A stretch of DNA of 64,000 nt, taken from NCBI RefSeq assembly GCF_003367475.1, contig NZ_QRHA01000002.1, positions 186,001-250,000 on the forward strand. The letters run 5' to 3'. The notes under the pieces were generated by a model. It ran no database searches, was not told the origin of the DNA, and worked only from the letters and a program-made list of their open reading frames with translations. Below, piece after piece: positions 45,709-56,991 of the stretch (position 1 is its first letter; each line of letters begins with the position of its first letter). Origin of the DNA: Alteromonas aestuariivivens. Its GTDB lineage: Bacteria > Pseudomonadota > Gammaproteobacteria > Enterobacterales > Alteromonadaceae. Position numbers and translations under genes: made by a program.

Positions 45709-47187
45709 TCAGATAAGGCTTTTACGCTGGTTAGACGGCGGGATCGATAAGGACTCCCGGTATTTTGCTATTGTCCGCCGAGCCACTTTAATACCTTGGT
45801 CGGCCAACAACTGAGCAATCTTACTGTCACTGAGCGGTTTGCTGGGCTTTTCAGCTGCAACCAATTTCTTGATTAGCGCGCGGATGGCTGTGGATGAACA
45901 CTCACCGCCTGATTCCGTTGCCACATGGCTGGAAAAGAAATATTTCAATTCAAAAATACCGCGCGGCGTATGCATATATTTTTGGGTCGTTACCCGTGAA
46001 ATGGTGGATTCGTGCATGTCGACCATTTCGGCCACATCATTCAAAACCATGGGTTTCATCATTTCCGGGCCATGTTCAAAGAAGCCCAACTGCTGTTGAA
46101 CGATGCAGTTGGCAACTTTTAACAGCGTTTCATTTCGTGATTCCAGACTTTTAATAAACCACTTGGCTTCCTGCATGTGCGAGCGAATAAATTGCGAGTC
46201 ACTGCTGTTGCGCGCCCGCCGGCTCATTGCCGCATACTGCTGGTTAACACTCAGCTTAGGCAGGCTATCCGGATTCAATTCCACTATCCAGCGACCATTC
46301 TTTTTGGCCACCGATACATCTGGGATAACGTATTCCGGTTCTTTGGTTATCAGTGCACTGCCAGGGCGAGGGTTCAATGTTTGCAACAAGCGCATGGCTT
46401 CACGTAACTGGTCTTCTTTCAGACGGGTTTTACGCATTAAGGTTCGATAATCTTTGCTGCCGAGCAGATCGGAGTATTCCTGCAGCAACATTTTGGCTTC
46501 TTCCAGCCAGGGAGTATCTGGCGCAAACTGTCGAAGCTGAACCAGTAAACACTCCTGTGGGGTGCGTGAGCCTGAGCCGATTGGGTCGAATAACTGAATG
46601 CGCTTTAGTACACACTCAACTTCATCTTCCTCAATAGGTTCTTCCATGTCTTCGTCGTTGACGCTTTGCAGGATGTCATCAACCGTCACCGTGAGATAAC
46701 CGGATTCGTCAATGGAATCGATGATTGCGGTGGCAATAGCTCGGTCGGTTTCTGAGAATGGCGTCAGGCGCATTTGCCAAAGCAGATGGTCCTGAATATT
46801 TTCGGTGGTTTCACCCTGAAAAACCTGTTCGTCGTCGTTGGTGCTGGACATTGGAGCGGGCGCGGATGACGCTGAGTAGTATTCATCCCAGGTGCTGTCT
46901 ATGGGCAATTCATCCGGCAGATCGTTTTTCTCCAGCGCATCTCCGGCTTCCAGGCTGTCACTAGATACACTGCTTGTTTCGGCGGAGTCATCGTGGTCGA
47001 GATTGTTTTTTTCAACGATGTCAGAATCTGAGCCATCTTCAATCTCCAACAATGGATTGGAATCCAGTGCTTCCTGAATCTCCTGCTGTAAATCCAGGGT
47101 AGAAAGCTGCAGCAGTTTGATCGCCTGTTGCAGCTGAGGCGTCATCGTGAGTTGTTGACTGAATTTTAACTGTAAAGATGGTTTCAT
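45709..47187 (-). CDS. rpoN: RNA polymerase sigma-54 factor
   Basis: A 492-residue RpoN. The N-terminal Gln/Leu-rich activator-interaction region ([20 protein letters not shown]) is followed by an acidic linker, the core-binding domain, the HTH ([20 protein letters not shown]) and the RpoN box ([13 protein letters not shown]) that reads the -24 element. The length is typical. No sigma-54-dependent activator is encoded in this window. lptB lies 89 bases upstream on the same strand. Confidence 0.97.
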   Translation of the reverse strand: MKPSLQLKFSQQLTMTPQLQQAIKLLQLSTLDLQQEIQEALDSNPLLEIEDGSDSDIVEKNNLDHDDSAETSSVSSDSLEAGDALEKNDLPDELPIDSTWDEYYSASSAPAPMSSTNDDEQVFQGETTENIQDHLLWQMRLTPFSETDRAIATAIIDSIDESGYLTVTVDDILQSVNDEDMEEPIEEDEVECVLKRIQLFDPIGSGSRTPQECLLVQLRQFAPDTPWLEEAKMLLQEYSDLLGSKDYRTLMRKTRLKEDQLREAMRLLQTLNPRPGSALITKEPEYVIPDVSVAKKNGRWIVELNPDSLPKLSVNQQYAAMSRRARNSSDSQFIRSHMQEAKWFIKSLESRNETLLKVANCIVQQQLGFFEHGPEMMKPMVLNDVAEMVDMHESTISRVTTQKYMHTPRGIFELKYFFSSHVATESGGECSSTAIRALIKKLVAAEKPSKPLSDSKIAQLLADQGIKVARRTIAKYRESLSIPPSNQRKSLI

Positions 47188-47276
47188 CTACGTCTTTTTA
47201 TAATGCTCTTATCGTCAATAACCTGAGAAATCCTAAGGTGAAAGGTAAGATACGTACGCTGTTTGTCATACCCTAA

Positions 47277-48002
47277 CTATAGCCTGAATTGCTCCCCGAG
47301 GTATACATCCCGTACCTGTTGATTACTCAGTACTTCTTCTGCACTGCCTTGTGCGATAAGCTCTCCGTGACTGACGATGTACGCTTTCTCGCATACATCC
47401 AGAGTCTCCCTGACATTGTGGTCCGTGATCAGTATTCCGATTCCCCGATCCCGCAAATGCTGGATGATCTTCTTTATATCATTAACTGATATAGGATCAA
47501 CACCGGCAAAGGGTTCATCGAGTAAAATAAATTTCGGGTTTGCAGCCAGAGCTCTGGCAATTTCAACCCGGCGGCGTTCCCCACCGGACAAACTCATACC
47601 GGTACTGTTACGTATATGGTTGATATTGAATTCATCAAGTAGCGCGTCGGCTTCTTCTTCCCGTTGAGCTGTACTGAGATCTTTGCGGGTTTGAAGAATG
47701 GCCATGATATTTTCGTGCACAGTCAGCTTTCGGAAAATGGAAGCTTCCTGGGGCAAATATCCAATCCCCATGCGGGCTCGCTCGTGCATGGGCTGGTGTG
47801 TCAGCTCATTGTCGTCGATAAAAATGCTGCCCTTGTCCAACGGCACCAGGCCCACAATCATATAAAAAGTTGTGGTCTTACCGGCCCCGTTTGGCCCTAG
47901 CAGGCCAACAATCTGACCCGTCGAAACAGCAAGACTGACATCCCGCACTACCTGGCGCGATTTATAGGATTTTGCTAGATGGGTTGCTGAGAGTGTCGCC
48001 AT
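47277..48002 (-). CDS. lptB: LPS export ABC transporter ATPase LptB
   Basis: A 241-residue ABC ATPase. Walker A is [20 protein letters not shown], the signature is [18 protein letters not shown], and Walker B is [13 protein letters not shown]. It powers LPS extraction by LptFG (not in the window) through LptC-LptA to LptD. The start overlaps the lptA stop (ATGA). Confidence 0.97.
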   Translation of the reverse strand: MATLSATHLAKSYKSRQVVRDVSLAVSTGQIVGLLGPNGAGKTTTFYMIVGLVPLDKGSIFIDDNELTHQPMHERARMGIGYLPQEASIFRKLTVHENIMAILQTRKDLSTAQREEEADALLDEFNINHIRNSTGMSLSGGERRRVEIARALAANPKFILLDEPFAGVDPISVNDIKKIIQHLRDRGIGILITDHNVRETLDVCEKAYIVSHGELIAQGSAEEVLSNQQVRDVYLGEQFRL

Positions 48003-48583
48003 CAGTTTTGTGGCTCCTCACCGTCGTCAGGGCGGTTGTCATCGTTTTCTTCAGGCTGTTCTTCACCCTCATTAAGATTCTTGACGGTTTCGGGGCGAAA
48101 CACGGTGGTAACCCGACCCTCATTGCTGTCATCGCCGGTAGCCAGCAATTGTTCTTTGCTCATATCGTAAGTAATGCTGTTTCCTCTGACCATGCTGGTA
48201 CCCTGCTGTAGCTCAGCGTTGCCCTGCAATGAAATGGTACGGTTGTACACTTCATATCGGATTTCATTGGCTTTAGCCGAAACCACGGTGCCGTCATCCA
48301 TATTTTGTGTGTAGCTGGCAGGTTCACCCCGGGCAATGAATACTTCCCTGCCCTGACCGTCTGTAGCAATCACTTCTACTTCGTTGGCGTTGATAGCAAG
48401 GCTGCCCTGGGTGATGTGGACATCGTCCTTGAACAGTGATGTTTTGTTTTTGCCATCGAGAAATTGAGATTTTGAATCTACTTTTATTGGTTGTTCAAAA
48501 TCACCAGTACCGGCCAGCGCTGGTTGCGCCATCAGCAAGCAGCCCAACAGGCTAAGGATTCGGGGCATATATGGTTTGCACAT
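48002..48583 (-). CDS. lptA: Periplasmic LPS transport protein LptA
   Basis: A 193-residue LptA/OstA protein. It has a signal peptide ([17 protein letters not shown]), a beta-jellyroll region ([40 protein letters not shown]) and a highly acidic C-terminal tail ([17 protein letters not shown]). It bridges the periplasm between LptC and LptD. It overlaps lptC by 32 bases from this start; a second ATG at 48568 begins directly at the signal peptide and may be the true start. Confidence 0.93.
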   Translation of the reverse strand: MCKPYMPRILSLLGCLLMAQPALAGTGDFEQPIKVDSKSQFLDGKNKTSLFKDDVHITQGSLAINANEVEVIATDGQGREVFIARGEPASYTQNMDDGTVVSAKANEIRYEVYNRTISLQGNAELQQGTSMVRGNSITYDMSKEQLLATGDDSNEGRVTTVFRPETVKNLNEGEEQPEENDDNRPDDGEEPQN

Positions 48584-49115
48584 GGTCTATTAACTCATAT
48601 TGGCGGGTGTTCAGGTCGGCGGTAAATCCGTTGCTTCTGATCAGGTATTCTACACCACTAATTTCTACCGGTTGATCCGAGGTCATCATTTTGGTATCGA
48701 GGTTGATTTGTATGTAATCGGTGGTAACGCGGCCCACCAAATCATCCGGATTCAGGTTTTCAATTACTACCTGGGATTCCAGCTGAATCAGATTGTCATC
48801 GTATAGGGTGCCTTCGTCGGCGGTTACCTTCCAGGGATGGGTTCCAACATCCGCGTACAGGGTGTATTCGGGTTGCTGGAACATGACAAAACCGAGTTGG
48901 TCGTAATGCTCCATAGCGCTGGCGAAAACCTGATGATTGAGCTTGCCATCGTTGCCGTAGAGGGTGGTCGTCAGATTTTTGGCCCGATAGGCGGGCCTGA
49001 GGGCATCCACACCCTGGCGGACGTTGTCGGCCGGCTCGTCCTCCATCCAGACAGGCACATACAGCAGCAACACCAGCATGAAAAGAACCGCTATGCTGAT
49101 CCCGAGCCTGCTCAT
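48552..49115 (-). CDS. lptC: LPS export protein LptC
   Basis: A 187-residue LptC with one N-terminal membrane anchor (GISIAVLFMLVLLLYVPVW) and a periplasmic jellyroll (KNLTTTLYGNDGKLNHQVFA; KVTADEGTLYDDNLIQLES; VEISGVEYLIRSNGF). It passes LPS from LptFGB to LptA. It overlaps kdsC by 4 bases upstream and lptA downstream. Confidence 0.93.
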   Translation of the reverse strand: MSRLGISIAVLFMLVLLLYVPVWMEDEPADNVRQGVDALRPAYRAKNLTTTLYGNDGKLNHQVFASAMEHYDQLGFVMFQQPEYTLYADVGTHPWKVTADEGTLYDDNLIQLESQVVIENLNPDDLVGRVTTDYIQINLDTKMMTSDQPVEISGVEYLIRSNGFTADLNTRQYELIDHVQTIYAPNP

Positions 49116-49663
49116 ACGCTGGCTCCGTGTATTTGCTGGTGTTTGCCCTTCGCCTGCAGAATCACGTCACACACCTCGCGCACGGCACCAAATCCACCTG
49201 GCAAAGTGGTTACCCAGTTGGCTTGTTTTTTTACAAACGGATGTGCATCCTGTACCGCAATACGAATGTCGGCATATTGGTACATGCCCAGGTCTGGCAT
49301 ATCGTCACCTATGGCCGCAACTTCGTGAGATGCGAGCTTCAGCTTGTCAGTCAGTTGTTGCATCGCCTGTGCTTTGTTTTCCTGGCCCTGAATAATATGA
49401 CTGACATCGAGAGCTGTCATGCGGCTTTGCACAATATGGGAATTACGGCCAGTGATCACCGCCACATCGATGCCGTTTTTTACCAGCGCTTTAACCCCGT
49501 AACCGTCACGGGTATGAAAAGCTTTGAGTTCCTCACCCTGATTACCCAGATAAATTCGCCCGTCGGAAAATACGCCGTCAACGTCGCAAACCAGTAACCT
49601 GATGTCGCCAAGTGCCGTTAACAGACTCTGTGAAACCGTGCCGTAAAGCGTTTCTACTTTCAT
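49112..49663 (-). CDS. kdsC: 3-deoxy-D-manno-octulosonate 8-phosphate phosphatase
   Basis: A 183-residue HAD phosphatase, KdsC. Motif I is LLVCDVDGVFSDGRIYL; KAFHTRDGYGVKAL and AVITGRNSHIV follow; motif IV is AAIGDDMPDLGMY. It makes Kdo for the LPS inner core. It lies between kdsD and lptC and overlaps lptC by 4 bases. Confidence 0.95.
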   Translation of the reverse strand: MKVETLYGTVSQSLLTALGDIRLLVCDVDGVFSDGRIYLGNQGEELKAFHTRDGYGVKALVKNGIDVAVITGRNSHIVQSRMTALDVSHIIQGQENKAQAMQQLTDKLKLASHEVAAIGDDMPDLGMYQYADIRIAVQDAHPFVKKQANWVTTLPGGFGAVREVCDVILQAKGKHQQIHGASV

Positions 49664-49665
49664 TG

Positions 49666-50643
49666 TTACAGCACTCCTGCCTTGAGTAACATATGCATAT
49701 TGAACGCACCGACAGGGTGATGATGCTCGTCAACAACCATAAGGGCACTGATTTTGTGATTTTCCATCAGATTGAGTGCTTCAACTGCGAGCTCCTGAGC
49801 ACGGGTGGTTTTACCGCCTCGGGTCATTACCTGATCAACTTCGGTGGCATGAATATCAACTTTTGCGTCCAGAATACGACGAAGATCGCCGTCAGTGAAA
49901 ATGCCCACCAGCTGCGAATTCTTATCAATAACGCCGGTCATTCCCAAGCCTTTGCGGCTTATTTCCAGCAATGCTTCGGTAACAGTGGCGTGGGTGGGGA
50001 CCAGGGGCACATCGTCGCCGATCAGCATCAAATCCCCCACTTTCAATAGTAACTTCCTGCCAAGGCTGCCGCCTGGATGGGACAACGCAAAATCGTCGGA
50101 AGTGAATCCGCGGGCATCCAGCAGAGCTATCGCTAACGCATCTCCCAGCACCAGTGTGGTGGTGGTACTGGAGGTTGGAGCCAAACCCAGTGAGCAGGCT
50201 TCCTTTTCCACACTGATATCCAGAACGACATCGGCGTGCTGACCCAGAGAACTGGAATTGCTGTTGGTCATGGCGATGACAGGAACGTTCAGGCGTTTCA
50301 CTACCGGCAACAGGTTGAGTAATTCGTAGGTTTCACCGGAGTTCGAAATGGCTAAAAGTACATCATTAGGGCTTAGCATACCCAAGTCACCGTGATTGGC
50401 TTCACCCGGGTGCATAAAGAAAGCGGGGGTTCCTGTACTTGCAAGTGTCGCGGCTATTTTATTACCGACGTGACCAGACTTACCCATACCGCTGACAACC
50501 ACTTTTCCGCTGCAGCGCAGCAGAATTTCACAGGCTTGCACAAATTCATTGCCAAGCCGGTCTGACAAACTGCCAATGGCAGCCTGTTCGATTGCTATCA
50601 CCTGCTTGGCAGAGTGAAGAAATGGAGATTCAGTAACATGCAT
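49666..50643 (-). CDS. kdsD: D-arabinose-5-phosphate isomerase
   Basis: A 325-residue KdsD: an SIS sugar isomerase domain (KVVVSGMGKSGHVGNKIAAT, HPGEANHGDLGML, AISNSGETYELLNLLP) and two C-terminal CBS domains (HATVTEALLEISRKGLGMTG; LNLMENHKISALMVVDEHHH). It converts ribulose-5-phosphate to arabinose-5-phosphate, the first Kdo step. It follows the yrbG stop without a gap. Confidence 0.96.
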   Translation of the reverse strand: MHVTESPFLHSAKQVIAIEQAAIGSLSDRLGNEFVQACEILLRCSGKVVVSGMGKSGHVGNKIAATLASTGTPAFFMHPGEANHGDLGMLSPNDVLLAISNSGETYELLNLLPVVKRLNVPVIAMTNSNSSSLGQHADVVLDISVEKEACSLGLAPTSSTTTTLVLGDALAIALLDARGFTSDDFALSHPGGSLGRKLLLKVGDLMLIGDDVPLVPTHATVTEALLEISRKGLGMTGVIDKNSQLVGIFTDGDLRRILDAKVDIHATEVDQVMTRGGKTTRAQELAVEALNLMENHKISALMVVDEHHHPVGAFNMHMLLKAGVL

Positions 50644-51600
50644 CTATGCAAACAACCAGTATTGGTAAAGGCAGAATATTGCCAGAAACAATCCACCTTC
50701 GAGGCGGCCCAATTGACGTTTGCCTTTGAAATTAAAACAAAAGATAAAAAGTAACAGAGTCAGGCCAAACATGACATACATATCACGGCCATAGGCATCT
50801 TCGTCAAGAATACCTGGCGCTATCAACCCGGGCATGCCGAGTACCGCCAGTAAGTTAAATATATTCGATCCAATGACATTTCCCAGCGCCAGGTCATCTT
50901 CACCTTTCAGTACACCGGCAATACTTGCTGCCAGTTCGGGCAAACTGGTGCCTAATGCAATAATTGTAAGCCCGATAACCAAATCGCTGATCCCGAAATA
51001 ACGGGCAATAAATACGGCAGAATCGACCATAAAGCCGGCGCTTAATGGTAGCAGTATTAATCCAACACCAATCCACATCAAAGCAGCGCTATTACTGACG
51101 CCCTTGGGGATCTCTTCGGCTGTTTCTGCCATTAGTGGGTCTTCCTTATCGACATTCAGAGAAAGCCACGCCATTCCGGCCAGTATGAACACAAACAATG
51201 TAATCAGGATCAATCCTTCGTGATGAGCCAGTTTACCGTCGTGCATAAAACTCATCGCAATGAGAGTGATGACAATCAGTACCGGCATTTCTCTTCTGAG
51301 TGTGGTAGAGGACACCAGCAAGGGTTTCACCAGGGCAGTGATACCCAGCACCAGCGCAACATTGGTGATATTGGAGCCCAGCGCGTTACCAACTGCCGTA
51401 TTCATATTGCCATTAATCGAAGCCATCGCAGAAACCACGATTTCCGGTGCGGAGGAACCCATAGCAACGATGGTCAGGCCAATCATCATTGGTGAGATGC
51501 CAATGTTCTTAGCCAAAGCCGATGCGCCGTAAACAAATCGGTCAGCACTCCAGCTGAGTACTGCAAGCCCAAGGAGGAATAAACAGATGTTTAAAAGCAC
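50644..51600 (-). CDS. yrbG: Calcium/sodium antiporter, YrbG type
   Basis: A 318-residue CaCA-family antiporter with about ten membrane helices and the two inverted alpha repeats: IVAMGSSAPEIVVSAMASI and NALGSNITNV in the first half, IALGTSLPELAASIAG and NVIGSNIFNLLAVLG in the second. The GTG at 51600 aligns with the YrbG N-terminus; an in-frame ATG at 51672 would add 24 hydrophilic residues. Neither has a clear ribosome site. It is the first gene of the kds-lpt-rpoN group, divergent from mla. Ion specificity is inferred from the family. Confidence 0.88.
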   Translation of the reverse strand: MLLNICLFLLGLAVLSWSADRFVYGASALAKNIGISPMMIGLTIVAMGSSAPEIVVSAMASINGNMNTAVGNALGSNITNVALVLGITALVKPLLVSSTTLRREMPVLIVITLIAMSFMHDGKLAHHEGLILITLFVFILAGMAWLSLNVDKEDPLMAETAEEIPKGVSNSAALMWIGVGLILLPLSAGFMVDSAVFIARYFGISDLVIGLTIIALGTSLPELAASIAGVLKGEDDLALGNVIGSNIFNLLAVLGMPGLIAPGILDEDAYGRDMYVMFGLTLLLFIFCFNFKGKRQLGRLEGGLFLAIFCLYQYWLFA

Positions 51601-52088
51601 GCTTGCCCAAATGACGGTGAATTTGGGCAGATTGTCGCAAAAACAACGGCTTTTGCCTATGGCAATTCGCATTTTTGCTCTAGCGAAGTGAAATACGCAA
51701 GCGTATAGAAAGCGGGGTGTTGCCCGTTTTCAGACCTGGTAGCTGTGTATTTAAGGCCAGCAGTGCAGGGGATTTGACCAGCGGAAAACAGTAATTTCAG
51801 TGTTTTCCAGCAGTAAAGGGCGAGCCCGATTTGTAACTTTATACCTACAGAATTGTACGTATGTGGCTGTTTTTATTTGGGAATAGAGTCCTAAGCCCCG
51901 GGTGCTGCGGGATATTATCGAAATAATCGAACATATCTTGTAACTTTTTGTCTTTGGTCCAAGGGTTGAAAAGGCGTACAATGCACCGCATTTACACTGG
52001 CCATTAGATCTTCACAGAGCCCTTGTTTCTATTAGTCTCTACCGGCGAGTAACCATGCTGGCTCACCTAGGACAACAACTTTTTTGAT
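51601..52088. promoter_or_regulatory. Divergent yrbG / mla control region
   Basis: No gene is supported here. A plus-strand promoter candidate for mlaF is TTGGTC (51954-51959), a 17-base spacer, and TACAAT (51977-51982), giving a leader of about 100 bases. Two inverted repeats are seen nearer yrbG: ATACGCAAGCGTAT (51693-51706) and GGAAAACA/TGTTTTCC (51783-51790, 51801-51808) with a 10-base loop. The mlaF ribosome site is weak. Confidence 0.5.
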
Positions 52089-52886
52089 ATGGAAAAGCTA
52101 GTCGAAATTCAAGATATGACCTTTCGCCGTGGTGAACGTATCATCTATGACGGGGTGTCTATCAATGTGCCCAAAGGCAAAATTACCGCCGTTATGGGTC
52201 CGAGTGGCATAGGTAAGACGACCTTGCTCAAACTGATTGGAGGTCAGTTACAGCCGGACAAAGGGGACATACGATTTGATGGCCAGTCAGTCGTTAAAAT
52301 GGGCCGCAGTCAGTTATACCAAACCCGTCGTCGCATGAGCATGCTGTTCCAAAGCGGCGCACTGTTCACCGACATGAGCGTGTTTGACAATGTGGCCTTT
52401 CCATTGCGTGAACACACCAGACTCTCTGAAGACATTATCGCCACCATAGTAGCTCTCAAACTGCAGGCCGTAGGGCTGCGTGGTGCTGCGTCCTTGATGC
52501 CCAATGAACTGTCCGGTGGAATGGCCAGGCGGGCAGCTCTGGCAAGAGCGATAGCATTGGACCCGGATTTGATCATGTTTGATGAACCCTTTGCCGGGCA
52601 AGATCCCATTTCTATGGGCGTGCTGGTTAAGCTGATTCGTGAACTGAACGATGCGCTGAATCTAACCAGTATAGTGGTAACTCACGATGTGACGGAAGTA
52701 CTCACTATCGCAGACTACATCTACATTCTTGCAGACAAGCGCGTGATCGGTGAAGGCACTGCGGAGCAAATCCGCAACAGCGATTCCGAGTTAGTCCAGC
52801 AGTTTTTGCGTGGTGAAGCCGATGGTCCGGTGCCATTTCACTATCCGGCGGAAGACATCAAAGCCAGCTTGTTTGGAGGCGAGTAA
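52089..52886 (+). CDS. mlaF: Phospholipid transport ATP-binding protein MlaF
   Basis: A 265-residue ABC ATPase. Walker A is [17 protein letters not shown], the signature [17 protein letters not shown] (the M form is typical of MlaF), and Walker [14 protein letters not shown]. With MlaE, MlaD and MlaB it moves phospholipids to keep the outer membrane asymmetric. Its stop overlaps the mlaE start by one base. Confidence 0.96.
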   Translation: MEKLVEIQDMTFRRGERIIYDGVSINVPKGKITAVMGPSGIGKTTLLKLIGGQLQPDKGDIRFDGQSVVKMGRSQLYQTRRRMSMLFQSGALFTDMSVFDNVAFPLREHTRLSEDIIATIVALKLQAVGLRGAASLMPNELSGGMARRAALARAIALDPDLIMFDEPFAGQDPISMGVLVKLIRELNDALNLTSIVVTHDVTEVLTIADYIYILADKRVIGEGTAEQIRNSDSELVQQFLRGEADGPVPFHYPAEDIKASLFGGE

Positions 52887-53662
52887 TGCGAGCTATTCAG
52901 CAGATAGGTGCCAATACTATTGACAAGGTGGCCGCTGCGGGCCGAGCGGGGCTCATGCTATTCGGAGCATTGTTCGCAGTCCCCAGACCAAAAAACATTC
53001 CGCTGACCATACATCAGGTTCACGTAGTCGGCGTTCAGTCTCTGTTAATTATTATGGTGTCAGGGTTATTCATCGGCATGGTTATGGCATTGCAGGGGTA
53101 TACTATCCTGGTGGATTACGGCGCCGAGGGCAGCCTTGGGCCCATGGTGGCGTTATCCCTGCTGCGTGAATTGGGCCCGGTGGTGACAGCTTTGTTGTTT
53201 GCAGGAAGGGCTGGTTCTGCGCTTACCGCAGAAATCGGATTAATGAAGGCCACAGAACAGCTCAGCAGTCTGGAAATGATGGCGGTGGATCCCCTTCGAA
53301 GAGTAGTCGCACCGCGTTTTTGGGCGGGGATGATTTCCATGCCAATGCTGGCACTCATATTCAGTGCGGTAGGTATTCTTGGAGGCCATCTGGTTGGTGT
53401 TGACTGGCTGGGTGTGGACGCAGGCAGTTACTGGTCTCTGATGCAGGCAGCCGTTGAATGGGACAAAGATGTGGTGAATGGCGTTGTTAAAAGCCTCGTA
53501 TTTGCCCTGGTTGTTACCTGGATTGCCATATTCAAGGGTTATGATTCGATTCCTACCTCTGAAGGGATCAGCAAGGCTACGACCGAGACAGTGGTGTTTT
53601 CGTCGTTGGCGGTTTTAGGGCTGGATTTCGTTTTGACCGCCCTGATGTTCGGTATTGAGTAA
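52886..53662 (+). CDS. mlaE: Phospholipid transport permease MlaE
   Basis: A 258-residue permease with about five membrane helices. Typical segments are [60 protein letters not shown] and the final [20 protein letters not shown]. The start overlaps the mlaF stop (TAATG) and mlaD follows 9 bases later. Confidence 0.96.
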   Translation: MRAIQQIGANTIDKVAAAGRAGLMLFGALFAVPRPKNIPLTIHQVHVVGVQSLLIIMVSGLFIGMVMALQGYTILVDYGAEGSLGPMVALSLLRELGPVVTALLFAGRAGSALTAEIGLMKATEQLSSLEMMAVDPLRRVVAPRFWAGMISMPMLALIFSAVGILGGHLVGVDWLGVDAGSYWSLMQAAVEWDKDVVNGVVKSLVFALVVTWIAIFKGYDSIPTSEGISKATTETVVFSSLAVLGLDFVLTALMFGIE

Positions 53663-53671
53663 GAGGACAAG

Positions 53672-54142
53672 ATGACTAAATACAGAGTGGAACTGATGGT
53701 TGGTGTGTTTGTCGTACTGACAATTGGCGCAGTGTTGTTGCTGGCGCTTAAAGTGGCCAACAGCACCATGACCAGTGAAGGTGATACTTATACCCTGTAT
53801 GCAAAATTCGACAACATTGGTGGCCTGAAAGCGCGTTCAGCGGTAAAAGTGGGTGGCGTAACCATCGGACGGGTGGCTTCGATTCGGCTGGATCAGGAAG
53901 ATTTCACCCCCGTAGTCGAACTGAGTATTGCAAAGCAATATGAGGGGTTTCCGGAAACCAGCTCGGTTTCCATTCTGACCTCAGGGTTACTGGGCGAGCA
54001 ATACATTGGGTTTCAGCCTGGCTTTTCTTTTGATGGTGTGGCAAACCTCCAGGATGGTGACTATTTACAGGACACCAAGTCTGCGTTGGTTCTGGAAGAT
54101 TTGATCGGCCAGTTTCTGTTTAGTCGCGGCAGCGACGAATAA
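53672..54142 (+). CDS. mlaD: Phospholipid-binding MCE protein MlaD
   Basis: A 156-residue MlaD with one N-terminal membrane anchor (ELMVGVFVVLTIGAVLLLAL) and one MCE domain (YTLYAKFDNIGGLKARSAVK, VGGVTIGRVASI, SILTSGLLGEQYIGFQPG). MlaD forms a hexameric ring on the MlaFE complex. Its length matches the single-MCE form of gammaproteobacteria. Confidence 0.95.
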   Translation: MTKYRVELMVGVFVVLTIGAVLLLALKVANSTMTSEGDTYTLYAKFDNIGGLKARSAVKVGGVTIGRVASIRLDQEDFTPVVELSIAKQYEGFPETSSVSILTSGLLGEQYIGFQPGFSFDGVANLQDGDYLQDTKSALVLEDLIGQFLFSRGSDE

Positions 54143-54206
54143 CCCGAAAGTATTCAGTGGTTATCGGGGTCTTATGAACATATCGGTGAGTTTAGGAGAG
54201 AAAACG

Positions 54207-54848
54207 TTGAAAAGATTGATTGCCGTAGTTGGTATTTGGTTGTTGACGGCGACCGGGGCTGTATTTGCTCAGGACGTTAATGAGCAAAATCCCTATGAAC
54301 TGGTGGAAGATGTGGCGATGAAAACCTTTGACCGCATCAAGGCCAACCAGGAGCAAATCAAAAACAACCCTGAGTTGTTGCGCACCGTTATGGAAGAAGA
54401 ATTGCTGCCGCATATTGACTACCAGTTTGCCGCATTTATGGTGTTGGGAAAGCATTTCAAATCGGTGCCCAAAGAAAAGTTGGCTGAGTATGTTCAGGTA
54501 TTTCGGGATTATCTGATCACTTCCTATGCGGTAGCTATGGGGTATTACGACAATCAGACGGTGGTATTTGAGCCAGAGTCTGAGTTTGACGATAAAAAAT
54601 CAGTAACCGTGCGGGCTGTGGTACAGGATCCGGTTCGTCCTGAAATCAAGATTGCCTTCAAGGTCCGCAAAGACAATCGCACCAATCAATGGAAAGCATA
54701 CGATATGGTGGCAGAGGGCATCAGTGTACTGAACAGTAAGCGCAGCGAATTTGAATCAATTCTGCGCCAGGAAGGTATAGATGCGGTTATTGCACTGATG
54801 CGGGACAAAATAGAAAAGCCCGTTGAACTCAAGTCTCAGGACGCTTAG
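54207..54848 (+). CDS. mlaC: Periplasmic phospholipid-binding protein MlaC
   Basis: A 213-residue MlaC: a signal peptide (LIAVVGIWLLTATGAVFAQ) and the MlaC/Ttg2D domain (LLPHIDYQFAAFMVLGKHFK; FRDYLITSYAVAMGYY; VAEGISVLNSKRSEFESIL). It shuttles lipids between MlaA and MlaFEDB. The TTG at 54207 is preferred because AGGAG lies about 10 bases upstream and the signal peptide begins there; ATG 54174 is the alternative. Confidence 0.92.
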   Translation: MKRLIAVVGIWLLTATGAVFAQDVNEQNPYELVEDVAMKTFDRIKANQEQIKNNPELLRTVMEEELLPHIDYQFAAFMVLGKHFKSVPKEKLAEYVQVFRDYLITSYAVAMGYYDNQTVVFEPESEFDDKKSVTVRAVVQDPVRPEIKIAFKVRKDNRTNQWKAYDMVAEGISVLNSKRSEFESILRQEGIDAVIALMRDKIEKPVELKSQDA

Positions 54849-54864
54849 TGGCTGCCTCTGATTT

Positions 54865-55176
54865 ATGAATACTCCATTCAACTTTATTGATGACAATGGG
54901 ATTCAGCTGCAAGGCGAGCTTGACCGCGACAGTTTGACTACAAACTGGTGGACTATGCTGGATACGGGTCAGAAGAACCGGTTAACTGCCAGCAAAGCGT
55001 GCAGGTTTGATTTGTCGTCTGTGGAGCGTATCGACAGCGCAGGGCTGGCCTGGCTGGTGAATGCCGTTCGGGACGCCAGGGCGAACGGTATCAAGATTAC
55101 TTTACAAAATGCGCCGGAAAAGCTGCTTAAACTGGCAAAAATCAGCGACGTTGACCGGCTTTTACCGTTAGAATAG
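54865..55176 (+). CDS. mlaB: STAS-domain protein MlaB
   Basis: A 103-residue STAS-domain protein, the expected fifth Mla component. The hallmark is RIDSAGLAWLVNAVRDARAN, followed by ITLQNAPEKLLKLAKISDVD. MlaB binds MlaF and supports its assembly and ATPase activity. It begins 16 bases after mlaC. Confidence 0.9.
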   Translation: MNTPFNFIDDNGIQLQGELDRDSLTTNWWTMLDTGQKNRLTASKACRFDLSSVERIDSAGLAWLVNAVRDARANGIKITLQNAPEKLLKLAKISDVDRLLPLE

Positions 55177-55208
55177 CCACATGGCCAAATTTGTAAGTAG
55201 TGTTAACC

Positions 55209-56749
<1,541 letters not shown>

Positions 56750-56758
56750 TCACCGTTC

Positions 56759-56785
56759 GCAGCCCTTTCCTGGGCTGCTTTTATT
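56759..56785 (+). terminator. Rho-independent terminator after murA
   Basis: GCAGCCC (56759-56765) pairs with GGGCTGC (56772-56778) around a 6-base loop, followed by TTTTATT. It lies 9 bases after the murA stop and ends the mla-ibaG-murA unit ahead of convergent degS. Confidence 0.85.
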
Positions 56786-56991
56786 CCTGAAAGTATCACT
56801 CCTTTATTCAAGATCCCCCTCGGATACAATGCTCGAAAAGTAGAAAATGTTTCTTCTGCTTTGGGCAATCCGGCCCAATATAATCCTGGGTTTGGACCCA
56901 GAGAGCCTATTAGTGCATGGAGTGGAAGCAGTTCGGATGTACCCGGAAGCCAGGCGCCACCCCTGTTTGTAATGCGGGAATCTTACGGTTG

